Assembly (NCBI RefSeq): GCF_033115175.1
Contig: NC_084835.1
Location: 54,994,948 to 55,058,947 of the forward strand
Length of the DNA: 64,000 nucleotides
Reading direction: 5' to 3'
Source: Lepus europaeus
Lineage: Eukaryota > Chordata > Mammalia > Lagomorpha > Leporidae
Shown in pieces: positions 11,695 to 23,254 of this stretch (position 1 is the stretch's first letter; every line of letters starts with the position of its first letter). Under the pieces are notes generated by a model. That model ran no database searches, was not told the origin of the DNA, and worked only from the letters and a program-made list of their open reading frames with translations. The translations under genes and the position numbers were made by a program.

Positions 11695-12080
11695 GCCTCT
11701 GCCTCTCTGTAACTCTGCCTTTCAAATAAACTTGAAATAAATCAATCTTGAAAAAAATAAAAGATCATGGAATCCTGGATCATATGTTCCTACAGCAATT
11801 CTAAATTGCTCAGCAAATGCCTGGGGATTCGAGAACTCTTTTACTGTTGCTCTGAGCTTAGATGTTTACCAAGGGTGTAAAGGGGATTAAAGAAGCCCAC
11901 CTGGCTCTCCAGGGGCTTGACGTTGCGAGGCACTGGTCTAACTTTACTTTCATGTTTGGGGTGGAAAAGTAACTGAGCAAAAGGGGTAGCAGTTTCAGTA
12001 CAATTAGGCAAAGGATGGCAGAGAGGAGCACAGCGAGAAGACACCAATTGGAGTCATTTCAATCAGTGTACAATCTTGTT
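10973..12080 (-). pseudogene. ERV gag capsid-like remnant, split by a SINE
   Basis: On the minus strand, segments at about 11763-12080 and 10973-11410 translate into gag-like patches such as TYDPGFHDLYQLIHM, which resembles capsid sequence of class I ERVs, followed by a helical stretch and an Arg/Lys-rich part. The CSINE at 11415-11761 (TSD agatcaggaaatcctgg / agatcatggaatcctgg) interrupts it. Many stops are present. Confidence 0.68.
11415..11761 (+). mobile_element. CSINE, 5'-truncated, inside ERV gag
   Basis: Starts in the head after gggctaaaagccacc. Long (CT)n, two-part tail, TSD of about 17 bp. Confidence 0.92.
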
Positions 12081-12366
12081 GTGTTAATTTATTTAACTTG
12101 AGAGGCAGGGGGACAGAGAGAAAGATACAGAGAAATCTCCTCTCCTCAACTACCACACCAGCCAGAGCTGGGCCAGGCCAACACCAGAAGCAGGAAGTCC
12201 AGCTGGGTCTCCCACATGAGTGGCAGAGATCCAAGTACTTACGCCATCACCTGCTTGCTCTCAGGGTACACATTGGCAGGAAGCTGGAGCCAGGAGCCAG
12301 AGGTGGCTATCATAGCCAGGTGGGATGTAGGCTTCTTAATCAGCTATCTAAATGCCTATCCCTACA
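12081..12366 (-). mobile_element. CSINE, diverged
   Basis: Antisense copy with TSD tacaatcttgtt / tacaatcttctt. Confidence 0.85.
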
Positions 12367-13430
12367 TACAATCTTCTTCGATCTTCTCGTGAATTAGCTG
12401 CTTACATTTTTCATCCATCTTCTATAACGAGGCTCTTAGGCAATTTCTGACTCATTTAGTGTCTTAGAAGCCTCTGCCAATCAAACAACACATCCCATTT
12501 CTCAGAGCTGTTTGGGATTCTTCTTCCCCAATGCACTGCATAAGTGAGTAATTTTTGTCCAGGCTGATAATTCCCCACGTTAGCCACCACAACTCTAAAT
12601 TATCTTTGGTGAATTCCAGTCATTTCTGTAGAAAAACACAAAGTTCTTTGTCCATAGCTTATTTACATGAAGTTAGCTGGAGTCTCCAATGAGAGTCCTG
12701 GCCCCTGGGCTTCCATTTGACCCATGATTCCCTGTTTTTTCAAAACCTCCCCGACCTGAGACCTCCCAGTGGATTGAGTCCAACTTCCACTGAACCTAAT
12801 ACCAAAGCCACTCTGACCTCCAGACCTAGGCGAGATTATAAATGTTTGAATAAACTCAGAGAGTTCAAAAATGCAAGTTCACACAAGACGAACCCACTCA
12901 TGAGCTCCGGTTACAAAGGAGAAAGCAGCTCACCTGTGATGTTTCATACTTATTTTGGTGATTCTCATATCAAACTTTCGGATCACCAACTCTTTATAAG
13001 CAAAGTCTTACATCTGAAGTATAGGCATTCACAAGGTAACCACACATTCTCCCAGCTTGGGCTATCTTCATTCCTCACAGCTACTGCACAGGAGCCAAAA
13101 TTCATGAAAGGCTTATTTCCGCTGTGACTTTCTATGCAAAACTGTAGAATGTGAACACACTTTGCCATCTGTTGCCTCTAAAATGCCCTCCACAGGTATG
13201 GCAATTGGGTTTGCTAGAACTCTTTGGCTTTAATGGAAAGGGTAGCAGATTACAGATTCCCCTTTGGAATCGACTCTAGGCCACTTGCTACCAAACATCT
13301 TGCCTACTTGGCTCTCCACCACCCCACACTGATATTCTTTCAGGTACTACTATAGCTGGTGTTCAGTGTTGCCCATTTATACCCACTGTTGATATCATTG
13401 AGAGATGGATTTCATGTTGGGCAACCTGTG
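12367..13430 (-). other. Possible ERV 5' gag/leader region
   Basis: This follows the gag remnant in the retroviral upstream direction and has no other repeat assignment. Its composition fits gag matrix or leader, but I found no primer-binding site or LTR boundary, so the call rests on position. The 136-codon plus-strand frame at 12717-13127 is an antisense shadow. Confidence 0.3.
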
Positions 13431-13669
13431 CCTCCAATTCTTAGAAAGAGGGAAATGTGGTTTCACTAGTGTTAATCTTAGAAAGATACATAGGCATCAA
13501 TAATGACAGATGAGTTGAATGAAAACTAGAAACTCTACTATTAGTGTGAATAATCCAGAGAGTATAGCATGGTGTCCCATGGGGACCAACGGGCCACAGG
13601 TCTGTGGTAGTGGGATAATAGAAGCAAACACAATTGGGATGCACAGACTGACAGTGGCTAGAACCATAT

Positions 13670-14277
13670 GGAGTGACCATCTTTGTCTCTTTGAAGATTT
13701 TTGTCTTAAAGTCTATTTTGCCTGATATTAATGTAACTACTCCTGCTCGCTTTTGGTTTTTTTCCCGTCCTTTCACTTTCAGTCTATGTATGTCATTCCT
13801 GGTGATATGAGTTTCTTGTAGGCAACGTATCTTCAGAGCTTACTGTTTAAATCCAACCAGCAGCCTGTATATTTTAGTTCTAAAATCGAATCCATTTACA
13901 TTCAATGTTATTAGTGGTTTTTTTTTTAATTTGGCAGTTAGAGTTATAGACAGTGAGAGAGAGAAACAGAGAAAAAGGTCTTCCTTCCATTGGTTCACCC
14001 CCCAAATGACCACTACGGCCAGCGCTGTGCCGATCCGAAGCCAGGAGCCAGGTACTTCCTCCTGGTCTCCCATGCAGGTGCAGGGGCCCAAGCACTTGGG
14101 CCATTCTCTACTGCCTTTCCGGCCCACAGCAGAGAGCCGGACTGGAAGAGGAGCAACCGGGACTAGAACCCGGTGCCCATATGGGATGCCAGCACCACAG
14201 GCAGAGCATTAACCAAGTGAGCCACAGCGCAGGCCCTATTAATGTTAAATAATGGCCTAATCATGTTATTTTTTTCT
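13670..14277 (-). mobile_element. L1 ORF2 fragment (antisense), split by a SINE
   Basis: Plus-strand text such as ctattttgcctgatattaat, ctttcactttcagtctatg and gagtttcttgtaggcaacg, then catttacattcaatgttatt, is the antisense of the L1 ORF2 endonuclease/RT region. It resumes at 14237 after the CSINE at 13918-14236. Confidence 0.75.
13918..14236 (-). mobile_element. CSINE inside L1 fragment
   Basis: Full antisense copy ending gccacagcgcaggccc. Imperfect TSD around ttaatgtta. Confidence 0.92.
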
Positions 14278-14526
14278 TCTTTAAAATTTATTTTTATTTA
14301 AAAGAGAGGGATCAATTGATTGATTAATTAAGAGAGAGGTCTTTCATTCACTGTTTGACTCCTCAAGTGGCTGTAACAGCCAAGTCTGCACCAGACCAAA
14401 ACCAGGAGCAAGGAATTCCATCCTGCATTAGCAGGAACCTGGAAACGAGAAGAGCCTGGTATCAAACCCAGACACTTCCACATGGGATGCCAGCCTTTAA
14501 CCAGCATCTTAACCAAAATGCCTGAT
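14278..14526 (-). mobile_element. CSINE, short and old
   Basis: Antisense, diverged, about 250 bp. Confidence 0.75.
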
Positions 14527-15937
14527 CCTGGAGGTGCATTTGTTGATAGATGTGCTAGATACTGAGATTAGGTAAAGATTTGTGAGCCTTGACTTTTGTT
14601 GCATTTCATAAAGGAACTATGTTTTATATGAAAGCATCGAAGTAGATCTAAGTCAGCTTGACTGGGAAAATCTGTTCATTGAATCCATCGATATCTACTA
14701 CATGCACGCTCCTACAAGCCAGAGCCAAGAAATGAAGTGCATCTCTGTAGAAGACAGGTGAGTTCACGATGTGCACCCAGCACCCAGCAGCACGCCTGGC
14801 ACATGGTAGTCATTCCGATCTCTCCTGAGTAGATCAGTTAGTGAGGACATCGCTCCTCCTCTCCAGCAGCTGAGAGTACAGTGCTCCAAGAAGACAATTA
14901 AAGAGAGCAACGCCAAGCCTATGTGATAAGTGCCTAGATAGGGGAGGCGCAGGGTACTACGGAAGGCAGAGAAAGGTCAGGTAGGGTTGAGGATTAGATC
15001 TCGGATGAGACCCTGCTTCCTGAAGGCATTTGTGTCAGTTATGTGCAGGAAGCTGCCAAGAGGAACTGGCCTGGAGAACATAATTTCTTCCACACGGGGG
15101 CAAAGGCCTGAAGGTAAAAGATGAAGAACACAGTTCAGCTGAGGACCAAAAGCGGTTCTGCAGAAGAGCAAAACGTATGAGACAGCAGAGAGGTGAGACA
15201 TGAAGGCAAAGAAGCTAAAGGAAAATCATGGAGAGCACTGAAAGGCACGCAGGGAATTCTGAGGTCAGGGTGGATCTTGCAGGTGGAAAAGTTCCTGGGA
15301 TTGGCTGGTGTGTGGCCTTGGCAACAAGTGGCTATGGAGGAGTGGACGTCACAGGAGATGATGTTGGCTCCCAGAGGGCCACGCTGAACCATCCTGTTTC
15401 ATTGCAATGATGTCAGAGAGCTGTGGGTGCTGTCGTCTTCCCCGTCTAATCCCACAAAGCCCCAGCTCCCTCTCCCTTGCTCCTCAGTGATTCTGACATC
15501 CAGTGAGGCCGGAGGAGAAAGCAGGCAGCTGCAGCTCACACCAAACCAGTGGTGGACAAGGACACCTGCAGGGGACAAGGGCAAACAGGAAACCCCTAGG
15601 ACACACCTGGCCACCAACTCCCTTGTGCACACTCACACACCTGCCTTCTCAGCTCTGGGTTTTGAGAAGGGGGAAAAGAAAGAGAGACAAAGATGCCCAC
15701 AGATGAGAGTATAAAGTTTGTCGGGCAATACAGCAATGCCTATCACAGCCCACAGTGATCCCCGACAGTTAGGCACAAGGAAGCCCCTCAGGATGCAGAG
15801 CCTTGAGCTGCTAGCCCTTCACACCAGCTTCTGGAGATCCCTGGGTCTAGACCAGAACTTTCACAGCTCCTGCTCCCAGCACACTGCTGACTGGAAACCT
15901 GGCCACCTACCACACCTTGCTGTCTCTGCCCTGCTAC
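14527..15937. other. Unassigned sequence
   Basis: No repeat recognised. Small ORFs on both strands overlap without a recognisable product. Confidence 0.45.
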
Positions 15938-16376
15938 ATATGCACCCACACATGCACATGCACACATATACACACATACCCACATACACATTCACACACT
16001 CACTAACACACATACATACGTGTACACACACAGGCACTCACATGCCTATATGCACACATGTATGTACTCACACCAACACATACATACCCCACATTCACAT
16101 ATACACACATATATAAACACAATGCATGCAGACATGTGACATAGAAACTCACACATATTCGCACATATATAAACAGGCACATACTTGCATGCATACATAC
16201 ATATACACATATGTGCAAGTACACATAAGCCCACACAGGCACAAATGCACCCATCATGTGCACACTCTCACATGTACAAACACACATGTACACACTCACA
16301 TATGCACATGTACTCAAACACCCCCCACACACACAGGCACACCTCCATACACACTCGCACTCACGTGCACACAAAT
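15938..16376 (+). repeat. Long CA/CATA-rich microsatellite
   Basis: About 440 bp of imperfect (CA)n interspersed with CATA, TACA and CATG units. It yields spurious His/Thr-rich (+) and Cys/Val-rich (-) frames. Confidence 0.95.
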
Positions 16377-16524
16377 GTCAGAGTCCTAATGTAGGAGTGT
16401 GGGCCTGTGCAGAGAGCACCAGGAAGCCAAAGAAATCGAAGCCAGCCAAGGACTTAAAACAACAATGTAATGTGGCAATTTCATGAAGCCCCAAAGTCTG
16501 AATTAAGAGACAACTATGGGATGG

Positions 16525-17118
16525 GGGGCCGGTGCTGTGGTGTAGTGGGTGAGGCCGCCACCTGCAGTGCCAGCATCCCCTATGTGCGGCAATTCGAGTC
16601 CCGGCTGCTCCACTTCCTTTTTTTAAAACAAAAAAATTTTTTTATTTGAAAGGCAGAGTTACAGAGAGGTAGAGGCAGAGAAAGAGAATTCTTCTATGGT
16701 TCACTCCCTAGGTGGTTGTAACAGCCAGAGCTGCACCAATCCAAAGCCAGGAGCCAGGAGCTTCTTCTACGTCTCCCACATGGGTGCAGAGGCCCAAGGA
16801 CTTGGGCCATCTTTTACTGCTTTCCCAGGCCATAGCAGAGAACTGGATCAGAACTAGAGCAGCCAGGATTCGAACCGGTCCCCATATGGGATGTGGCACT
16901 GCAGGCAGCAGTTTTACCTGTTACACCACAGTGCTGGCCCCACGCTCTGTTTCTAATACAGCTCTCTGCTATCGCCTGGGAAAGCAGTAAAGATGGCCCA
17001 AGTCCTTGACGCCCTACACCCACATGGGAGATCCGGATGAAGCTCCTGGCTCCTGGCTTCGGATGGGCACAACTCCAGCCATTGCGGCCATCTGGGGACT
17101 GAACCAGCAGATGGACGA

Positions 17119-17163
<45 letters not shown>

Positions 17164-17220
17164 CTCTGTAACTTTGCCTTTCAAATAAATAAATATATCT
17201 TTTAAAAGAGAGAGAGAGAG
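16525..17220 (+). mobile_element. CSINE (outer), interrupted by another CSINE
   Basis: Halves 16525-16617 and 16942-17220 belong to one copy, with TSD gagacaactatggg (16507-16520) and gagacaaccatggg (17223-17236). Confidence 0.88.
16618..16941 (-). mobile_element. CSINE nested inside a CSINE
   Basis: A full antisense copy from its T-rich tail to gtgctggcccc, sitting inside the outer SINE after ctgctccacttcc. Confidence 0.9.
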
Positions 17221-17232
17221 AGAGACAACCAT

Positions 17233-17713
17233 GGGGCTGGCATTTGGCACCGTGAGTTAAGCAGTGATTGTGAATCTAGTATCCCACATCAAATCACCAG
17301 TTCAAGTCCCAGTTTCTCTTTTTCGGATCCAGTTCCCTGCTGATGCTCCTGGGAAAATAACGGAAGATGGCCCAAGTATTTGGGACCCTGCCACCATGTG
17401 GGAGACCTAGATGGAGTTCCAGGCTCCTGGCTTCAGCCTAGCCCAGTCCTGGCTGTGATGGCCATTCATGGAGTAAACCAGTGCGTGGAAGATCTCCAGA
17501 GCTGTGCCTATAGAAGCCAGGAGTCAGGAGCTTCTCCCGGCTCTCCCACGTGGGTGCAGGGGTCCAAGGACTTGGGCCATCCTCCACTGCTATCCCAGAC
17601 CACAGCAGGGAGCCGGATCAGAAGAGGAGCAGCTGGGACTCGAACTGGTATCCATATGAGTTGCTGGCACTGCTGGCATTAGTTTTACCCAATACGCCAG
17701 AGCACCAGCCCCC
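17233..17713. mobile_element. Head-out inverted CSINE pair (fold-back)
   Basis: A plus-strand copy (17233-17496) ends at its CT junction and runs directly into a minus-strand copy (17497-17713) lacking its own tail. The two could fold back on each other. Confidence 0.8.
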
Positions 17714-17965
17714 AACCAATTATTTTCAGGTTGAAGAGGATTAAATGAGATTGTCCTTTTGAAATAAACAATGCATTACAATTTTCACGCACAAAATTTT
17801 TGTGCAACTTTCAAGGAATGAGCTCTTGGGAAGAATTCTCAGCAAGGGCTACTTTAACTCATTAACTGACTGGTCAGAGGGTTAAGTGGAAGACAGAATG
17901 AAAATTTTGAGGTAAGTTCACTGCCACCTGCTGGCAAAGAAAAAAAAGTCTGACCATTAACTTTA

Positions 17966-18255
17966 TTGTTGTAAATTATTTATTTATTTTATTTGTTTGA
18001 AATGCAGGGAGAGACAGAGGTCTTGTATCCACTAGTTCACCCCCGAGATGCCTGCAGACATCCAGGATGGAGCCAGGCTGAAGCCAGGAGCCTAGACTCA
18101 ATCCAAGTCTAATACATGGGTGGCAGGGATCCAAGTACTTGAGCCATCACCCGCTGCCCCCCAGGGCACGCATTAGCAGGAAGCTGAATCAGAAACAAAA
18201 TAGCCAGGACTTGAATCCAGATGTTCCAACATAGGCCACACCATGGCCTGCCCCG
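17966..18255 (-). mobile_element. CSINE
   Basis: Antisense copy with TSD tgaccattaacttta (17951-17965) / tgaccatcaacgtta (18256-18270). Confidence 0.9.
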
Positions 18256-18730
18256 TGACCATCAACGTTAAGGGACCACAGACCGCTGGGCACGTGAATG
18301 GGCGTCCCACAGCAGGGACTTGGAGACATCGCACTGCCTGAGTGAACGGAGAGCTTCACTCTCTGGAGTTAGGAGCCGGGACAAGAAAGCCGGCTCAAAG
18401 TGCCAGGATGAGCTAAGACGCCTTCATTGACTCAACACTGGCAAAGGCTTCTGGCCTGGGAGAGGCTGAGGGTCGGTAGAACCAAGGTGAGGACGAGGCC
18501 TGGACTCTGGCAGCCTCATGGCCTTTCTGTTCTTCTGAGGAGACAGGTCCTACTTGCCTCCCAAGCCCTCTAACCACATGCTGGAAAGGATCCTCACCCA
18601 AGAGAGTGGATTATGCAAGTTTCTATCGCTACTTCTTCCTGAAAATCCACAGAAATGGATAAAAGGGGACACTTCATTAAAGTGCTGAGAACAGGAAGGG
18701 AAATGTCAAAAGACTAAAACAGGGTAAGGA
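18256..18730. other. Unassigned sequence
   Basis: No repeat or gene recognised. Confidence 0.45.
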
Positions 18731-19054
18731 GTGGGCGCTTAGCCTGGTAGTTAAGGAATTGTGTCCCACACCCCAGTGCCTGGCTGTGATTCCCGGCTCC
18801 ACTCCTGGCTCCAGCTTCCTGCTATGCACACCTGGGAGGCGGCAGTGAGGGCTCAGGACTTGGCTTCCTGCCTCCCACATGGAGACCCAGATGGAACTCC
18901 TAGCCCCTGGCTTCAGCCTAGTCTAGCCCCAGCTGTTGCAGATATCTGGGGAGTACACAAGTGAATAAGAGCTCTCTGTGTGTCTGCCCCCTCTGTCCAC
19001 CTGTCTGTTTCTCTTCTTATCAAATAAACAAATACTTTTTAATAAATCTTAAAA
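18731..19054 (+). mobile_element. CSINE, old
   Basis: Diverged head (gtgggcgcttagcctggtag) and tail aaataaacaaatactttttaa-like. Confidence 0.8.
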
Positions 19055-19654
19055 GTTAGGATGAAGCTGAAAGGCATAGGAGGCAGGTGGCCAGACAAGC
19101 AGACTGGAAGGACTCGTGAGATGCCCAGAAGGGAGCCCAGCAGGGTGGCGGATGGGAGGCCAGCATGGCAGGAAGGAGAAGAGCTGGACTATCCCTATGG
19201 GAAAGACTTGTGGAACTGTGGCCTGGCCTCCTCCACGCTGCACCACTAGGAGGCCTTCCCGGGGAGGGCCTCGGAGTGAAGCCCCCAAGCGCCAGGAGGA
19301 GCTGGGTTCCTGAGGCAGGAGCAGACCCCCCGGGGAAAATATCCTTCCCTTTTCAGCTCAGGGGGAGCAGAGTATGCAGAGCCCACCAGCCTGCTCACAC
19401 CTGAACATGCTTCAGGTAGCCTGCCCATTGGTGCACCTGCACCTGCCCACTTACAGACAGCTGCCTCGTTCGCTCAGGAGAGCTGCAGGGAAGCCCATGC
19501 AGTTTCCAAGTCACTGTAACCCTCTGCTTTGCTCACAGGGATGCACAGGAAGTGGGGTCACCCAGCACTGGAGGAAAACAAGCCACGCAACAGGGAAATG
19601 CACAAAAGTAGAACTTTGGAGAGAACACATGACTCAGTTAAGAGGATAGAAATT
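19055..19654. other. Unassigned, moderately GC-rich sequence
   Basis: Contains several overlapping 60-90-codon ORFs with no recognisable product. Confidence 0.4.
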
Positions 19655-19957
19655 TCTTTAATATTTATTTATTTGAAAGAGTTACAGAGAGAGAGAGATC
19701 TTCCATCCCCTGATTTGCTCCCCAAATGGCCACAATGGCCAGAGCTGGGCCAATCTAAAGCCAGGAGCCTGGAGCTTCTTCTGGGTCTCATATGTGGGTG
19801 CAGGAGCCCAAATACTTGAGCCATCTTCCACTGCTTTCTCAGGTGCATTAGCAGGGAGCTGGGTCAGAAGTGGAGCAGCTGGGACTTGAACTAGCACACA
19901 TATGGGATAATGGTGCTGCAGACAGCAGCTTTACCTGCTATGCCACAGTGTGGGCCC
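19655..19957 (-). mobile_element. CSINE
   Basis: Antisense copy with imperfect TSD agaggatagaaattt / aaaggacagaatttt. Confidence 0.9.
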
Positions 19958-20103
19958 CAAAAGGACAGAATTTTTAAAAATGTATTTAGAGTCTTCAGAA
20001 AAATTGGACAAGATATGGATAGAAGAATTCAAAAAGTTTGCCATGAAAAAAAGGCAGTGGGAAGACACATAAAATGTCATAGACATTAAAATAATAATTT
20101 CTG

Positions 20104-20366
20104 GGGGCCGGTGCTGTGGCATAGTGGGTAAGGCCACCACCTGCAGTGCTGGCATATGAGCCATATGAGCACTGGTTCAAGTCCTGGCTGCTCCACTTCC
20201 GATCCAGCTCTCTGCTATGGCCTGGGAAAGCAGTACAAGAAGGCCCAAGTCCTTGGGCCCCTGCACCTGCATGGGAGAGCTGGAGAAAGCTCCTAGCTCC
20301 TGGCTTCAGGTTGGCACAGCTCCAACCATTGCGGCCATCTGGGGACTGAACCAGCAGATGGAAGAC

Positions 20367-20409
<43 letters not shown>

Positions 20410-20450
20410 CTGTAACTTTGCCTTTCAAATAAATAAATAAATCTTTAAAA
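20104..20450 (+). mobile_element. CSINE
   Basis: Full length with a long (CT)n and AAATAAATAAATAAATCTTT tail; AT-rich TSD. Confidence 0.93.
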
Positions 20451-20815
20451 TACTAATAATAATTTTCGATTTAGAAATTCAGTGAGAGAGATAGGGTAGG
20501 GGCACCAGGCTGAAGTGGTACTTAGTGCATACAAAGAAGACAAGATGAATGGGAAGATTAAGAGACATAAAGGATCTACCCAGGTGGCCAACAGTTGACT
20601 GGGAGGAATTACCAAAAAAGGAAAAGAAAAACACGCTCAGTGAAGTACGAGGGGACAGGTGTGCAGAGTTGAAGACACACTTCTGTGATGGAAAGCTTGC
20701 ATTGCCAACTGCCTCTCAGCCTGGCCTGGCCTGTAATTGGACTATGATGGCCAGAGCTTGGTCCACAAATTAGCCTTACGAATGGCAGAAGCATAATTCA
20801 TTAAGACAACATGGA

Positions 20816-21164
20816 GGGGGCCAGCACCGTGGCTCACTTGGCTAATCCTCCACCTGTGGCACCAGCACCCTGGGTTCTAGTCCCCGTTGGGGCGCCGAGT
20901 TCTAGTCCCAGCTGCTCCTCTTGCAGTCCAGCTATCTGCTGTGGCCCAGGAGGGCATTGGAGAATGGCCCGAGTGCTTGGGCCCCTGCACCCGCATGGGA
21001 GACCAGGAAAAAGCACCTGGCTCCTGGCTTCGGATCAGCACAGTGTGCCAGCTGCAACACACTGGCTGTAGCAGCCACTTGGGGGGTGAACCAACGGAAG
21101 GAAGACCTTTCTCTCTGTCTCTCTCTCACACTGTCCACTCTGCCTGTCAAAAAAAAAAAAAAAA
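20816..21164 (+). mobile_element. CSINE, pure A-tail subtype
   Basis: Ends tgcctgtc plus A18. TSD aagacaacatggag / aagacaacatcgag. Confidence 0.93.
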
Positions 21165-21419
21165 AAGACAACATCGAGCCCCATTCTGGCTTTGAAACAC
21201 TGATCCCAACACCCACGCTCCTCTTCTGCGAAATAAAATGTCACCAAAATAAAACCCTTCACCTTAGGCCAGTTTTTTCCCAAGTTTTCTGTTAAACTCG
21301 CATGTGATGAGCCAAACCCTAACTCTGTGCTGTCCAATAGGGTCGTCCTATAAGTAAACCTAAGTGGACTAGACCAAAACTTAGACGCCAGGGCCTCAGT
21401 CACGTGGCCACATCTTAAA

Positions 21420-22200
21420 TGTCCACTTGTCACGGGTCACTAGAAGGTGTGGTGGTGAACAGGACCGACAGGGAACATTCCCATCTGTGAGCCAGGTTCT
21501 ACAGGGTAGCATTGTCCCACCTGACTCAAGTCCCTTCTCACGGAGAGTCTCTGGTGAAGGAAAGAGAAGCCGTCCGCCCTCTGAAATGCCTGGACAGCTC
21601 AGGCATGCAGAGAGTGCCCCTGCCACTGTGAAACGTAAACAGACTCTGGACACGGAAAAGCGTACCCCACGTTCAGAGCAGTCCGGCTGCCTGAGTGTGG
21701 AGGATGACCGGACGGCCCGCTGGTGCGCTGGAGACGACTGGAGGTAAAAGGTGAGCACTGGGGCTGGGGGCATCACCGCAGGTTTCGTCACGGCGGGAAT
21801 AACACTGTCGATGTGGGGAGAAATGGAGGTGGTTTAGACGTGAGCACCAGAGTCCAGGCTGAAAGGGAACGAGGCAAACCCCGCACAGCAGAGGGCGCTA
21901 AGGTGTGTAGGCAGCTCGGGAGGCCCCACAGGGCTTCCTGCCTGACTCTGCGGTGACGTCCGGGAAGACAAGAGGCCCGGACGGCCCCAGCGTCTCTCTG
22001 CACTTGGAGACCAAGGAAGCCACTTGGTTGCTGTGGATGAGTGGGAATGAGGAGCCTTGGGGGGATCCCGGGCCACCTGGTGTGCATCTCCCTAAGACAC
22101 GGGGCAGAAGCTCAGAAGACAAGGTAAGGCTCGGAGTCAGAGCCGGGAGTCACACGTCAGAACAATGGATGGGTGTTAGCGAGAGGAAAAGGAGAAGATG
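21420..22200. other. CpG-enriched unique segment with splice-donor-like sites
   Basis: CpG dinucleotides are clearly denser than in flanking DNA. On the plus strand two good donor motifs are present: AAAG|GTGAGC (cut after 21750) and ACAAG|GTAAGG (cut after 22123). No coding product is recognised. It could be an orphan CpG island with a non-coding transcript. Confidence 0.4.
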
Positions 22201-22204
22201 CCAG

Positions 22205-22249
22205 TGTAGCAGGCAGGGGCGTAACCCACTGTGCCACAATGCCAGCCCC
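22205..22249 (-). mobile_element. CSINE head fragment
   Basis: Only the antisense head (gtgccacaatgccagcccc) remains. Confidence 0.75.
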
Positions 22250-22339
22250 ACAATCAGGTGTTTTGAAAGAGAGAGACACAGGCCACAGTCATAGAACCCT
22301 TATTACGGTGTATTGGTGTACGTTAAGACTTCATTATTA

Positions 22340-22930
22340 ATTGTTGTGCTTGGTTTGGATGTTAGTGTGTGTGTCTCCTGAAGGCCCACATGTTAATGGT
22401 TTAGTCCTCTAAGTCTTAATATTAATAGTGGGGCCGGTGCTGTCACGTAGTGGGTAAAGCCACTGCCTGCAGTACCGGCATCTCGTATGGGCGCCAGTTC
22501 GAGTCCCAACTACTCCCCTTCCAATCCAGCTCTCTGCTGTGTCCTGAGAAAGCAGTAGAAGATGGCCCAAGTCCTTGGGCCGCTGCACCCACATAGGAGA
22601 CCCGGAAGAAGCTCTTGGCTCCTGGCTTTGGATTGGCACAGCTCTGGCCATTTCGGCCAATTGGGGAGTGAACCAGTGGATGGAAGACTTCGCTCTTTCT
22701 CTCTCTCTCTCTCTCTCTCTGCCCCTTCTCTCTCTGTGTAACTCTTTCAAATAAATAAATCTTTAAAAAATTAATATTAATGGTTGGTGGATTGAGGGTA
22801 GAAACTTAATCCAATTACAGTAACTGAGGGTAGGGCCTTTGGGATGTGGGACTGGGGTCCTCACAACTGCATCACAGTGGCTGTTGTGCCCATTTTCTAA
22901 ATTAAACATTATCCTAAGTATGTACAAGTG
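22340..22930 (+). mobile_element. MaLR-type LTR fragment, split by a SINE
   Basis: Text such as ggtttggatgttagtgtgtg, ttaatggtttagtcc and ggtggattgagggta resembles the 5' half of an MLT-like LTR. A close relative sits at 24957-25375. The CSINE at 22429-22770 (TSD ttaatattaatag) interrupts it. Confidence 0.55.
22429..22770 (+). mobile_element. CSINE inside MaLR LTR
   Basis: Full length. TSD ttaatattaatag (22416-22428) / ttaatattaatgg (22771-22783). Confidence 0.95.
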
Positions 22931-23254
22931 TGTATGAGAAACACCATAGTGTGTACAGGTGTCGCTGCTATCTGTGGTTTAGGCACCCACTGGGGTTGGA
23001 ACTCTGTACAAACTACAGTCTAAGACCCTTTCTGTAAAACCTGTGCTTAAGTGGACACCAGCAGAGAGCTCCCCTCTTGAAAATGACTTCCTCCTCTCTC
23101 CAGCCCACCCCCTAGCCAAGCCCAGCCCTCTGTGCTCCCACCCCCTGACCACAGCAGCTGCCCAGCATCTCTCCTCACTTGAATGCACATTTGCTATAAA
23201 ACTAACTCATGAGCAAAGCTTTTATCACACCATGTCATGGATTTAAAAAAAAAA
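22931..23254. other. Unassigned sequence
   Basis: No repeat or gene recognised. Confidence 0.4.

Larger units (their letters stand above)
8600..12080 (-). mobile_element. Decayed class I endogenous retrovirus (gag-pol), minus strand
   Basis: Reading the minus strand from high to low coordinates gives gag capsid-like, nucleocapsid zinc knuckle, protease-region, reverse transcriptase and RT-connection/RNase H-like sequence in normal retroviral order. Many stops and frameshifts show it is long dead. Short matches to class I (HERV-H/HERV-I-like) pol motifs are visible. At least four CSINEs (10333-10657, 10877-10972, 11415-11761, 8235-8562) have inserted within it or at its edge. Leader and LTR limits are uncertain; candidate flanks are listed separately. 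Confidence 0.8.

Noticed and set aside
16003-16374. Cys/Val-rich 123-codon ORF
   Set aside because: Translation of the CA/TG microsatellite.
15938-16376. CRISPR-like array
   Set aside because: The repeats are simple dinucleotide variants without unique spacers, and the DNA is mammalian.
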